Assembly: GCA_030627905.1 (NCBI GenBank)
Contig: DAOVRZ010000125.1
Span: forward strand, 1 to 15,217
Source of the DNA: JAGMES01 sp023128035
GTDB taxonomy: Bacteria; Bacillota; Halanaerobiia; DY22613
Length of the DNA stretch: 15,217 nt
Direction of reading: 5' to 3'
The first letter of the stretch is position 1; every line of letters begins with the position of its first letter. The position numbers and the translations under genes were made by a program. Positions 1-9,615 of the stretch are shown one piece after another. The notes beneath the pieces were generated by a model. The model was not told the DNA's origin. It made no database searches and was given only the letters and a program-made list of their open reading frames with translations.

Positions 1-700
1 GTGAATTATGTATAGCTGGAGATGGCTTGGCTAGAGGTTATTTGAATAGACCAGAATTAACAGAAGAAAAATTTGTGAAGAATCTATTAGGTGAAAAAAT
101 CTATCGAACAGGTGATCTTGCTAGATGGCTTCTTGATGGTAATATCGAATTCTTAGGACGTATTGATAATCAAGTTAAGATCAGAGGATTTAGAATCGAA
201 CTTGGAGAGATTGAAAATCAATTATTGAGCCATGAGGAAATTAAAGAGGCAGTTGTTATTGACCGGATTGATGACAGTGGTAACAAATATCTCTGTGCAT
301 ATATCGTAAGTGATAGTGAACTATCCATTGCAGAGTTAAAAGCATATTTAGGCAGAGAGTTACCGAATTACATGGTTCCAGCAGACTTTGTTCAATTAGA
401 AAAAATACCGCTAACCCCAAATGGTAAAATTGATCGTAGAGCGTTACCAAAACCAGATGGAAATATTGGTGGTGCTGAGTATGTTGCGCCAACTAATGTA
501 ACAGAAGAAAAAATGGTACAGATCTGGTCTGATATTTTGGGTGTAGAGAAAGTGGGGATCAATGATGATTTCTTTGAATTGGGAGGTCATTCGTTGAAGG
601 CAACTCAGTTGGTATCACGAGTTTTAAAAGAATTTAATGTAGAGCTACCATTAAAAGAGCTTTTTAACAAACCAATACTGAAAAATTTGGTTGAGGAACT
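1..700 (+). other. NRPS module n-2: A-domain C-terminal end plus thiolation domain
   Basis: Only the end of this adenylation domain is in the window: A6 (GLARGYLNRPEL), A7 (YRTGDL), A8 (GRIDNQVKIRGFRIELGEIE) and A10 (NGKIDRRALP, with the catalytic Lys codon at 426). The pocket-forming part is upstream, so its substrate cannot be read. The carrier domain follows with DDFFELGGHSLKA; the Ser codon at 591-593 is the phosphopantetheine site. No epimerization domain follows and the next C domain looks LCL-type, so the residue passed on should be L-configured (inference). This tail closely resembles that of the last A domain of the protein. Confidence 0.93.
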
Positions 701-3700
701 AGATAGAATAGAAGCAACTATCTTTACTGAAATTGAAGCAGTAGAAGAAAGAGAGTATTATCCGGTTTCATCAGCGGAGAAAAGGCTCTTCGCCTTAAGA
801 CAACTAGAGGGCGAAAGTACAACTTACAATATGCCGAATATTACAACTATAGAAGGTGTACTTGATAGAGAACGTTTGGAAGAAGCATTTAAAGTATTGG
901 TTCAAAGACATGAATCACTTCGTACTTCATTTGTAGTGGTTGGCGAAGAAGTAGTTAGAAAAGTGCATCCAGATCTGGATTTGCGTATCTCCTTCATGGA
1001 AGCTAAAGAAGAGGAATTAGACAGGGTAGTTAACGAATTTATTCGACCATTTGATTTGGGCAAAGCGCCATTGTTTAGAGTAGGACTTATCAAATATGAT
1101 AATGATAAACATTTACTCATGTTGGATATGCATCATATCATCTCTGATGGAGCATCGATGAATATTTTTTTCAAAGAATTTGTACAGCTTTATCAAGGTG
1201 AGGATTTACCAGAGCTTAAAATACAGTACAAGGATTATGCATGCTGGCAACATAAGCTGCTTAAATCTGAAGAGATTAAAAAACAGGAGATATACTGGTT
1301 AGAAAGGTTTGCTGGCGAAATTCCAGTGCTTAATCTGCCAACAGATGCACCGAGATCGTCAGTAATGAGTTTTGAAGGGGATATGATGGACTTTAGTATA
1401 GATAAAGAGTTAGCAGATGCTTTCAACGAAATAGCATCCTCTAAAGGCGCGACTCTATACATGGCACTTTTAGGAGCATTAAATGTTTTACTCTCCAAAT
1501 ATACAGGTCAAGATGAGATCATTATCGGTTCACCAGTTGCAGGTAGACGGCATGCAGACTTAGAAAATATAATTGGAATTTTTGTTAATACATTAGTGAT
1601 GCGAAACGAGCTAGAAGTTGATAAGAGTTTTGCTCAATTCTTAGAGACTGTTAAAGAAAATGCTTTAGACGCTTTTGAGCATCAGGATTATCAATTTGAA
1701 ATGCTTGTTGAAAAACTGCAATTACAAAGAGATTTAAGTAGAAATCCATTATTTGATATTATGTTTGTATTACAAAATACAACAACTGCAGATGTTCAGA
1801 TGCCAGGCTTAAAAATGCATCTTTATCCATTTGAATACAAATTAGCTCAATTTGATCTTATTTTCAATGTGTTTGAAACATCTACGGGAATCCACTTTAA
1901 TTTAGACTATTCTACAAAACTCTTTAAACGTAAAACAATAGAAAGAATGACAGAACATCTTGTAAATATAATTCATCAAGTGGTTAAAAATCCAGAAATA
2001 CAGATTTCAGAAATCGAAATAATTTCAGCAGATGAAAAGCAGCAATTGTTGGTTGATTTTAATAATACAATGGTAGAGCTTTCTAATGATTTAACAATCC
2101 ATCAATTATTTGAAGAACAGGCATTAAAAACACCAGATCATATTGTTGGCGTTTTTGGTGAACAGCAATTAACATATGGTGAGTTAAACGAAAAAGCAAA
2201 TCAATTTGCTAGAGTATTAAGAGAAAAAGGTGTAGGGTCTGACATTATTGTTGCCATGCTGGTAGAACGTTCACTTGAGATGATGATTGGAATCTTGGGA
2301 ATTTTAAAATCAGGAGGTGCGTATCTCTCGATTGATCCTGAGTATCCAGAAGAACGTATTGAATATATGTTAGAAGATAGTCAAGTAAAGATTGTCTTAA
2401 CACAGAATCATTTAATTGATAAACTTCAGGTGTCAAATAGAGAGGTGCTGAGTTTAGATGATGAAAAACTTTACAGAGGTGAAATGAGCAATTTAGAAAA
2501 AATTAATTCATCTCATGATTTGGCTTATGTTATATATACATCTGGCTCTACTGGAAAACCGAAAGCAGTTATGATTGAGCATTGCAATATAGTGAATACA
2601 ATTGTCTGGAGAAAGAACGACGTACAATTGAGTTCGAATGATAAAGTACTGCAGTTATTATCTTACTCATTTGATGCATTTGTTGTTAATTTCTTCACCC
2701 CGGTTGTCTGTGGGGCACAGCTAATTATGTTGAGTAATGAAGATTTTAAAGATCCTATGGCCATCAAAGAAGTAATCAGAAAGCATGGAATAACTCATTT
2801 TAACTGTGTACCTTCATTATTTTCAGCACTGTTGGATTGCTTAACACCAAAAGATGCAAAAACATTACGAATGATTGCTTTGGGTGGTGAACAGATTACG
2901 GCAAATCTGATTGAACGTAGTAAAAAAATGAATAGTGATTTGGAGATTGTTAATGAATATGGTCCGACAGAGAATAGTGTAGTAACTACTTGCTTAAGAA
3001 ATGTTCAGCCGAACTTTATTATCCCGATTGGGCAACCAATTATGAATACACGGATTTATATTGTTGATTCGCGAATGAAGTTGGTTCCTATGGGAGTACC
3101 AGGAGAGATTTGCATAGCTGGTGCTGGATTAGCCCGAGGTTATTTAAATAGACCAGAGTTGACAGCAGAGAAGTTTGTCCAAAATCATTTTGTGACTCTC
3201 ACCACAGGTGAGTGTATAGGAGAAAGAATGTACAGAACTGGTGATCTGGGTCGCTGGCGGTCAGATGGTATGATTGAATTTATTGGTAGAGTTGACTATC
3301 AGGTAAAAATAAGAGGTTATAGAATTGAAATCGGTGAGATTGAAGCACAATTATTGAAGCATAAAGCAGTAAAAGAAGTAGCTGTTATTGATAGAGATGA
3401 TATGGGTGGAACGAGATATTTGTGTGCGTACTTTGTTTCAGATTCTGAATTGATGGATCTTAGAGAATATTTATTAAATGTATTACCTGAATATATGATC
3501 CCAGCATTCTTTATCCAATTGGAAAAACTTCCATTAACATTGAATGGTAAACTTAATCGAAAAGCATTGCCAGAGCCAGATGGAATGATTGGAATAGAAT
3601 ATGTTGTTCCAAAAACTGAAGAAGAAGAAAAATTGGCTGAAATATGGGGTATGACATTAGGAAGAGAACAGGTAGGAATTAATGATAACTTCTTTGAACT

Positions 3701-6700
3701 GGGTGGTGACTCTATTAAAGCAATTCAAATTATAGCTAGAGTTAGCCAACAAGGAATTAATATTACTGTAAAAGATATCTTCAAATACAAAACGATTGAT
3801 AAGATTTTGAAAAATGTTGATTATAAGAAACAGACTCTGATAATACCACAAGGAGAAGTCATCGGTGAAGTTTTGTTAACACCAATTCAAACCTGGTTCT
3901 TTGAACTGGATTTTAAGCATAAGCATTATTTCCATCAGTCAAATATTTTTAAATTAAGAGAAGATGTAGATCTTAAACTATTGGAGAAAGTATTTAAAAA
4001 GATAATTGCTCATCACGATGCTTTAAGAATGGGTTATAAATTTGTTGATAATAAAATCATTCAATTTAATCGTGGAATAGATGAAGTAGATTTTAGATTA
4101 GAAATTATTAATTTAGCGCAATATCCAGAAAAAGTTCAAAGAGAAAAAGTAAGAGAAATAAGTGTAAAAATTCAGGATAGTTTTGATTTAGAAAAAGATT
4201 TATTGGTCAAGGCAGTTGTATTTGATCTTGGTGATAATGGTAAACGATTATTTATTCCAATTCATCACCTGATTATTGATGCAGTATCTTGGAGAATTCT
4301 TATTGATGATTTGAAGAGCTTATATCAATCCAACCTAACAAGAGAATTACCATTAAAAACGACTTCATTCAAAGATTGGAGTCACAACTTAAATAGTTAT
4401 GCTCAAACAGAATTGATTGATATAGAGTATTGGCAGAAAATCGATCAGTCAAAAGTTAAATCTATAGCTAAAACTGAAGTAAAGGATAATTATTTCAAAG
4501 ATCATAATAGTTTAGTAGTTAAATTAGATGAAGCGCAAACAGAGAAATTACAGACGAAAGTAAATTGGGCTTATAATACAGAAATAAATGATATATTGCT
4601 AACTGCCTTAACTATGGCGATCACCGAAGCAATGGATACAGATCATTTCTTATTAAATCTTGAAGGCCATGGTAGAGAAGAGATTCTAGAAAATGTTGAT
4701 ATTTCAAGGACAATTGGTTGGTTTACAAGTACATATCCCGTTTATTTTGAAAAACAAGAAACGATTGAAGAGAGCATTAAACATGTTAAAGAAAGTTTAC
4801 GTAGAGTGCCAAATAAAGGGGTCAATTTTGATATTGCACTGTATTTGACAAGGGATGAACAATTGAGTGAATTGAATCCAGAAATATCATTTAACTATTT
4901 AGGCCAATTTGATAATATCAAGAATAAGACTGATCAAAAGAATGAGAGTTTATTGTCTGGTTGTATCGAGGATGCTGGATTTAGTATCCATAGTGAAAAT
5001 GAACATGTATCATTAATTGATATTTCAGGTATTACTGTTAGTGGAGAATTACAAATCTCCCTCAGGTATAATGTGAAATATTTAGATGCTCAGTTAATGG
5101 AACATCTTAAATCATTATATTATAATCGATTGGTAGATATTATCGAACATTGTGTAGAACAAACGGAAAAAACGTATACTGCTTCTGATTTTGGTGTACA
5201 AAATCTACTCAATGAACAGAATTTTGATTATATTGCACAAATGGTCGATCTTAATAAAGTTAAAATGTATGCATTAACTCCGATGCAGGAGGGAATGTTA
5301 TTTCATTACACATTAAATGAAGTAAGTAGAAGCTATTATGAGCAAATGTCATTTTACCTAGAAGGTGAAGTAGATATTGAGAAATTGATCACTGCTTGGA
5401 GAAAAACAGTGAACCGCCATGAAATACTAAGAACCAGATTCTTCTGGAAAAATCTTAAAAACCCGATCCAATTAATATTTGATGAAGCAGAAGCAGAGGT
5501 TTATCAGTATGATCAATCGGATTTAGCACTTTCAGAGCAAGAAGCGTATTTAATGAAGTTCAAAGAAGAAGATTTACAGAAACAGTTTGATATGGAAAAA
5601 GGTCAATTAAATAGACTTTCTCTGGTGAAATTATCAGATGAAAAATATTTGGTTAACTGGATTTTCCATCATATTTTGTTAGATGGCTGGAGTGTGCCAA
5701 TTATAATGGGTGATTTCTTCAATATATATTATTGCCTTGTGAATGATCAGCTATTACCGTCAAAACCTGCTGGACAATTTGGAGAATATTTGGAGTGGTT
5801 GAAGAAACAAAAGAGAGCAAAGAGCGAAAAATACTGGGAAAATTATATGAAAAACATCACCGAACCGACTTTTTTACCATATTCCTCAGCCAAGAAGGAT
5901 GTAGCAATTAGTGAGGGAATGGTTAAAAAACTTATCTTGGATCAGCAAACAACTAGAATGATCAATGAATTTTGTAAGAAGAACGAAATAACTATCAATA
6001 CGTTCATTCAAACAGCCTGGGGCTTGTTGATGCAAAAGTATAATAATACCAATGCCAGTTGTTTTGGAATGACAGTTTCTGGTCGTCCAGCAGAATTGGC
6101 TAATGTTGAAAGTATTGTGGGTATATTCCTTAATACTCTACCAGTCATTATTAGAAATGAAAAACCGGATACAATTAAAGAACTGTTAACAAGAGTAAAT
6201 AATGAATTGATAGAAAGTCGGGAACATGAGTATATATCTTTGGCAAAGATTCAGAAGATGACTAATATTTCGGGAAAATTATTTGATTCATTACTTATAT
6301 TCGAAAACTTCCCAGTTGATTCAGCAGTTCAAGGAAAAGATTTAGGTTTTAGCATTCGATTTGATTCAGTACACGAACTAACTAATTTTGATTTGACGAT
6401 GACAGTAGCTAGTGGAGAGATGATGATCATAAAAATGACCTACAATGCAGATTTGTTAAATGATGAAAAGATTGAAATGATTCAAGTACACTTAAGTAAA
6501 TTAATCGATACAATTCTTGCAGATGAAAATAAACTAGTGAATGAAATTAATATAATTACAGTAAAAGAGAAAGAGAAAATACTTAAAGAATTTAATAGGA
6601 CAGCAGTAGATTATCCAGATTATATCTCACTTCAGCAATTATTTGAAGAGCAGATGGAAAAAACACCTAATCAGATTGCTCTTATTTTCGGCGAAGAAAA

Positions 6701-9605
6701 ATTAACTTATCGTGAGTTTAATAAAAAGGCTAACCAATTGGCACACTTATTAAGGGCGAAAGGGGTTGGACCTGATCACATTGTTGGAATTATGGTGGAT
6801 CGTTCGCTAGAAATGCTGATTGGCATTATGGCTATATTAAAAGCGGGTGGAGCGTATTTGCCACTTGATCCTGAATATCCAGAAGCCAGAATTGAGTATA
6901 TCCTTACAGATAGTAATACAACTTTGTTATTAACCCAAAAGGATCTAATGAGCAAAGTATCATTTGTTGAAGAAGTAATAAATCTTGAGGATAGTAAATT
7001 GTACAAAGGTGACAGTAATAATCCAGAAATCATTATCAATTCGAACAATTTGGCGTATATCATTTATACATCTGGCTCGACCGGAATGCCTAAGGGGGTT
7101 ATGCTCGAACATAGAAGTGTATTGAATACATTGCATGTATTACATGAAATGTATCCTATTACAGCATCAGACGCGTATCTTTTGAAAACGACATATACAT
7201 TTGACGTATCGGTTGCAGAAATTTTTGGTTGGATATTGGGTAGCGGTAAACTGGTTATTTTAAAGAAAGATGCCGAAAAAGATCCAAAAACGATTGTAAA
7301 AACAATTGCAGAACAGAATGTAACACATATCAATTTTGTTCCATCTATGCTTAATGTATTGCTAAATACTCTTGAAGAGGAAGAAATTCATATTTTGAGT
7401 CACCTAAAATATCTCTTTGTAGCTGGTGAAGCAATTTCAAAAGATTTGGTAAGAAAATTCTATGATTCAGTACCAAATGTAATCTTTGAAAATATATATG
7501 GGCCAACTGAATCAACGATCTATGCTACGAAATATTCTTTGAGCAATCTTAAAGGGCATGAAGATATTTCTGTTAATGTCCCAATTGGTAAACCACTTTC
7601 TAATATTCAAGCATATATTGTTGATCAAAATCTTCATCTTCAACCAATTGGTGTTCCAGGAGAATTGTGTCTGGCTGGATCTGGTTTAGCACGTGGATAT
7701 TTAAATAGGCTAGAGTTGACTACAGAAAAATTTGTCCAAAACCATTTTAGGGTTAATCAATTGGTTACTGAAACTAAAATGTACAAAACAGGTGATTTAG
7801 CAAGATGGTTGCCAGATGGTAATATTGAATATCTGGGTAGAATAGATCATCAGGTTAAAATCAGAGGATACAGAATCGAGTTAGGTGAGATTGAAAACCA
7901 ATTACTCAACCATCCTGAAATTAAAGAAGCTGCTGTTGTAGATCGCTTTGATGTGAATGATGTAAGATATATTTGTGCATATATAATTTCAGATCGAGAT
8001 ATTTCTGTTGATGAGTTACGGGTATATTTGGCACAAGTATTACCTGACTATATGATTCCATCTCATTTTGTAGAATTAGAAAAATTACCGTTATTAGCAA
8101 ATGGTAAATTAGATAAAAAGTCTTTGCCTGAGCCAAGTGGAGTAGTGAAGACAGGAGCAGAATATGTGGCACCTAGAAATGAGATTGAAGAAAAACTTGT
8201 AGAAATTTGGGAAGAAATACTTGAGGTAAAACAAGTTGGAGTTTATGATAACTTCTTTGCACTGGGCGGGCATTCTATAGCATCTCTGAAGGTGGTTGCA
8301 AAAACTGTTGCACAGGGTTGGACACTAACTGTTCAGGATATCTTTAGCTATCCAACCATTGAAGAACTAGCGAAACGAGTAAGTGGACAACTAGAGATGT
8401 TTGTGGAAACTGATCTGGACTTTGAGGGAGGAGTACCAAATCTGCATGAATTACCAGTTGTAGTTAGTGAAGAAAGAATTGATTTATACAATGTCTTAAT
8501 AACTGGGGTAACAGGATTTTTAGGAATACACATACTAGAAGAGATATTATTAAGTACAGATGCAAATGTCTATTGTTTGGTTCGCGCAGAAGATCAGGAG
8601 AGTGCAAAAAAACGTTTGTTAAAACAGTTGGAGTACTATTTTGGCGATAGCTATCATAAATGGGTTGATGAAAGAATCATTATCATTAAAGGTGATGTAG
8701 GTAGTAAGCAATTTGGATTATCTGATGAAGAATATATAAACTTGGGTGAGCAAATTGATAGCATTGTACACTCAGCAGCAATAACTAAGCACTTTGGTTA
8801 CTATTCAGAATTTGAAAAAGTAAATGTTTTTGGGACAAAAGAGATCACTGATTTTGCGCTTACTTATAAAGTAAAACTCCATCATATTTCTACTGTTAGC
8901 GTTTCAGGAGTATCAGCAAAAGGTGAGCAAGAAATAATCTTTACTGAAAATGATTTTTATGTGGGTCAGATGTATGCAGACAATGTATATGTGCGAAGTA
9001 AATTTGTAGCGGAGAATTTGATTTTTAAGGCCATTGAGGAGGGGTTAGAAGCGACAATCTATCGAGTTGGACATTTAACCGGAAGATATCGTGATGGATA
9101 TTTTCAGAAGAATATTGGTGTAAATGGATTCTATAATTTAATTAGATCTCTGCTCGAACTGGGAGTTGTTGCATCTGATTTAGTGGAACAGTCATTTGAG
9201 TTTACAGCAATAGATTATTGTAGTAGAGCTATAGTCGCAATAGCAAAAACAAAACAATCTACCGGAAAAATTTTCCACGTATATAATGCGAAACTAGGTA
9301 AAATGTCAGATATCCTAAAAATTGCAGAAACGTTGGATTTAAAACCTGAAATTGTAGACAATCAATCAGCTGGTGAGTATATTAATTCAATCTTGCAAGA
9401 TAAGAATAAATATGAAATGTTGTTGAAAATAATTCCATTTGTTCAACCGACTCCTAAAGAAGATTCCTTGTATAGGGCTGCAGTGAAAGTTGATTCTACA
9501 ATAACTATTGAATACTTAAGACAAATCGGATATGAATGGCCTGAATCAGATTTGGAGTATGTGAGTAAGATAATTACTCACATGCGTGATGTTAAGTTTA
9601 TTTAA
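1..9605 (+). CDS. Nonribosomal peptide synthetase, C-terminal part: (A)-T / C-A-T-E / C-A-T-R, partial at 5' end
   Basis: This cytosolic multimodular enzyme activates amino acids as adenylates, loads them on phosphopantetheine arms and condenses them. The reading frame is open from nt 3 (residues GELCIAGDGLARGY, an A6 motif), so the gene begins upstream; the ATG at 27 lies inside the A domain and is not a start. About 3,200 residues are visible. Order: A-domain tail with YRTGDL and NGK; T with GGHSL (Ser codon 591); C with HHIISDG (1131); A (about 2091-3580); T with GGDSI (Ser 3711); E with HHLIIDA (4263) and EGHGRE (4662); DCL-type C with LTPMQEGMLFH and HHILLDGWS (5667); A (about 6627-8140); T with GGHSI (Ser 8274); reductase to the stop. 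There is no thioesterase, so the protein is the chain-terminating synthetase. An orphan Shine-Dalgarno sequence and a hairpin follow the stop. The domain assignment is firm; the product is unknown. Confidence 0.97.
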   Translation, partial: ELCIAGDGLARGYLNRPELTEEKFVKNLLGEKIYRTGDLARWLLDGNIEFLGRIDNQVKIRGFRIELGEIENQLLSHEEIKEAVVIDRIDDSGNKYLCAYIVSDSELSIAELKAYLGRELPNYMVPADFVQLEKIPLTPNGKIDRRALPKPDGNIGGAEYVAPTNVTEEKMVQIWSDILGVEKVGINDDFFELGGHSLKATQLVSRVLKEFNVELPLKELFNKPILKNLVEELDRIEATIFTEIEAVEEREYYPVSSAEKRLFALRQLEGESTTYNMPNITTIEGVLDRERLEEAFKVLVQRHESLRTSFVVVGEEVVRKVHPDLDLRISFMEAKEEELDRVVNEFIRPFDLGKAPLFRVGLIKYDNDKHLLMLDMHHIISDGASMNIFFKEFVQLYQGEDLPELKIQYKDYACWQHKLLKSEEIKKQEIYWLERFAGEIPVLNLPTDAPRSSVMSFEGDMMDFSIDKELADAFNEIASSKGATLYMALLGALNVLLSKYTGQDEIIIGSPVAGRRHADLENIIGIFVNTLVMRNELEVDKSFAQFLETVKENALDAFEHQDYQFEMLVEKLQLQRDLSRNPLFDIMFVLQNTTTADVQMPGLKMHLYPFEYKLAQFDLIFNVFETSTGIHFNLDYSTKLFKRKTIERMTEHLVNIIHQVVKNPEIQISEIEIISADEKQQLLVDFNNTMVELSNDLTIHQLFEEQALKTPDHIVGVFGEQQLTYGELNEKANQFARVLREKGVGSDIIVAMLVERSLEMMIGILGILKSGGAYLSIDPEYPEERIEYMLEDSQVKIVLTQNHLIDKLQVSNREVLSLDDEKLYRGEMSNLEKINSSHDLAYVIYTSGSTGKPKAVMIEHCNIVNTIVWRKNDVQLSSNDKVLQLLSYSFDAFVVNFFTPVVCGAQLIMLSNEDFKDPMAIKEVIRKHGITHFNCVPSLFSALLDCLTPKDAKTLRMIALGGEQITANLIERSKKMNSDLEIVNEYGPTENSVVTTCLRNVQPNFIIPIGQPIMNTRIYIVDSRMKLVPMGVPGEICIAGAGLARGYLNRPELTAEKFVQNHFVTLTTGECIGERMYRTGDLGRWRSDGMIEFIGRVDYQVKIRGYRIEIGEIEAQLLKHKAVKEVAVIDRDDMGGTRYLCAYFVSDSELMDLREYLLNVLPEYMIPAFFIQLEKLPLTLNGKLNRKALPEPDGMIGIEYVVPKTEEEEKLAEIWGMTLGREQVGINDNFFELGGDSIKAIQIIARVSQQGINITVKDIFKYKTIDKILKNVDYKKQTLIIPQGEVIGEVLLTPIQTWFFELDFKHKHYFHQSNIFKLREDVDLKLLEKVFKKIIAHHDALRMGYKFVDNKIIQFNRGIDEVDFRLEIINLAQYPEKVQREKVREISVKIQDSFDLEKDLLVKAVVFDLGDNGKRLFIPIHHLIIDAVSWRILIDDLKSLYQSNLTRELPLKTTSFKDWSHNLNSYAQTELIDIEYWQKIDQSKVKSIAKTEVKDNYFKDHNSLVVKLDEAQTEKLQTKVNWAYNTEINDILLTALTMAITEAMDTDHFLLNLEGHGREEILENVDISRTIGWFTSTYPVYFEKQETIEESIKHVKESLRRVPNKGVNFDIALYLTRDEQLSELNPEISFNYLGQFDNIKNKTDQKNESLLSGCIEDAGFSIHSENEHVSLIDISGITVSGELQISLRYNVKYLDAQLMEHLKSLYYNRLVDIIEHCVEQTEKTYTASDFGVQNLLNEQNFDYIAQMVDLNKVKMYALTPMQEGMLFHYTLNEVSRSYYEQMSFYLEGEVDIEKLITAWRKTVNRHEILRTRFFWKNLKNPIQLIFDEAEAEVYQYDQSDLALSEQEAYLMKFKEEDLQKQFDMEKGQLNRLSLVKLSDEKYLVNWIFHHILLDGWSVPIIMGDFFNIYYCLVNDQLLPSKPAGQFGEYLEWLKKQKRAKSEKYWENYMKNITEPTFLPYSSAKKDVAISEGMVKKLILDQQTTRMINEFCKKNEITINTFIQTAWGLLMQKYNNTNASCFGMTVSGRPAELANVESIVGIFLNTLPVIIRNEKPDTIKELLTRVNNELIESREHEYISLAKIQKMTNISGKLFDSLLIFENFPVDSAVQGKDLGFSIRFDSVHELTNFDLTMTVASGEMMIIKMTYNADLLNDEKIEMIQVHLSKLIDTILADENKLVNEINIITVKEKEKILKEFNRTAVDYPDYISLQQLFEEQMEKTPNQIALIFGEEKLTYREFNKKANQLAHLLRAKGVGPDHIVGIMVDRSLEMLIGIMAILKAGGAYLPLDPEYPEARIEYILTDSNTTLLLTQKDLMSKVSFVEEVINLEDSKLYKGDSNNPEIIINSNNLAYIIYTSGSTGMPKGVMLEHRSVLNTLHVLHEMYPITASDAYLLKTTYTFDVSVAEIFGWILGSGKLVILKKDAEKDPKTIVKTIAEQNVTHINFVPSMLNVLLNTLEEEEIHILSHLKYLFVAGEAISKDLVRKFYDSVPNVIFENIYGPTESTIYATKYSLSNLKGHEDISVNVPIGKPLSNIQAYIVDQNLHLQPIGVPGELCLAGSGLARGYLNRLELTTEKFVQNHFRVNQLVTETKMYKTGDLARWLPDGNIEYLGRIDHQVKIRGYRIELGEIENQLLNHPEIKEAAVVDRFDVNDVRYICAYIISDRDISVDELRVYLAQVLPDYMIPSHFVELEKLPLLANGKLDKKSLPEPSGVVKTGAEYVAPRNEIEEKLVEIWEEILEVKQVGVYDNFFALGGHSIASLKVVAKTVAQGWTLTVQDIFSYPTIEELAKRVSGQLEMFVETDLDFEGGVPNLHELPVVVSEERIDLYNVLITGVTGFLGIHILEEILLSTDANVYCLVRAEDQESAKKRLLKQLEYYFGDSYHKWVDERIIIIKGDVGSKQFGLSDEEYINLGEQIDSIVHSAAITKHFGYYSEFEKVNVFGTKEITDFALTYKVKLHHISTVSVSGVSAKGEQEIIFTENDFYVGQMYADNVYVRSKFVAENLIFKAIEEGLEATIYRVGHLTGRYRDGYFQKNIGVNGFYNLIRSLLELGVVASDLVEQSFEFTAIDYCSRAIVAIAKTKQSTGKIFHVYNAKLGKMSDILKIAETLDLKPEIVDNQSAGEYINSILQDKNKYEMLLKIIPFVQPTPKEDSLYRAAVKVDSTITIEYLRQIGYEWPESDLEYVSKIITHMRDVKFI
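751..5190 (+). other. NRPS module n-1: C-A-T-E, incorporates a D-configured residue
   Basis: The condensation domain (about 751-2030) carries the intact HHxxxDG motif HHIISDG. The A domain (about 2091-3580) has YTSGSTGKPKA, NEYGPTE, YRTGDL and NGKLNRKALP. Aligning by eye to the GrsA pocket (SYSFDAFVVNFF, HFNCVPS, RMIALGG, VNEYGPTENSVV) gives the ten-residue code D-A-V-N-A-G-E-V-V-K. The initial Asp fits an ordinary alpha-amino acid, but the code matches no substrate I know. The carrier has GGDSIKA, the form typical before E domains. The epimerization domain (about 3864-5190) keeps HHLIIDAVSW, EGHGRE, RTIGWFTSTYPV and FNYLGQFD; the usual PxxGxGYG motif is replaced by PNKGVNFDI near 4810-4835. 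The catalytic His and Glu are present, so it is probably active. Confidence 0.9.
5260..8400 (+). other. NRPS module n: DCL condensation, adenylation and thiolation domains
   Basis: The condensation domain begins YALTPMQEGMLFH and has HHILLDGWS (5667), the pattern of DCL domains that accept a D-residue donor; this agrees with the E domain just before it. The A domain (about 6627-8140) has YTSGSTGMPKG, NIYGPTE, YKTGDL and NGKLDKKSLP. The pocket read by eye against GrsA (TYTFDVSVAEIF, HINFVPS, YLFVAGE, ENIYGPTESTIY) gives D-V-A-N-F-A-I-I-Y-K. This is a mostly hydrophobic pocket that I cannot assign to a known substrate. The carrier has DNFFALGGHSIAS with the modified Ser at 8274-8276. The residue loaded here becomes the C-terminal residue that the reductase domain releases. 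Confidence 0.9.
8480..9605 (+). other. NRPS terminal thioester reductase (R) domain
   Basis: This is an extended short-chain dehydrogenase fold at the synthetase C-terminus. It uses NAD(P)H to reduce the carrier-bound peptidyl thioester to an aldehyde, sometimes on to the alcohol. Visible features are the dinucleotide-binding motif GVTGFLGIH near 8505-8530, the HSAAITKHF segment near 8770, HISTVSVSG near 8883 supplying the catalytic Ser/Thr, and the catalytic pair YVRSK with Tyr at 8988 and Lys at 9000. RVGHLTGRYRDG near 9065 is also typical of the family. The length of about 370 residues is normal for R domains and the stop TAA at 9603 looks natural. It takes the place of a thioesterase, so hydrolytic release or lactone formation is not expected. 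Confidence 0.93.
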
Positions 9606-9615
9606 GACATTTCAG

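Noticed and set aside
27..29. ATG at 27 as the start of the NRPS gene
   Set aside because: The frame is open to the window edge and encodes the conserved A6 motif upstream of this Met, so the gene is 5'-partial.
256..8533. Several antisense ORFs of 60-95 codons within the NRPS
   Set aside because: They are shadows of the NRPS coding frame without RBS support or recognisable motifs.
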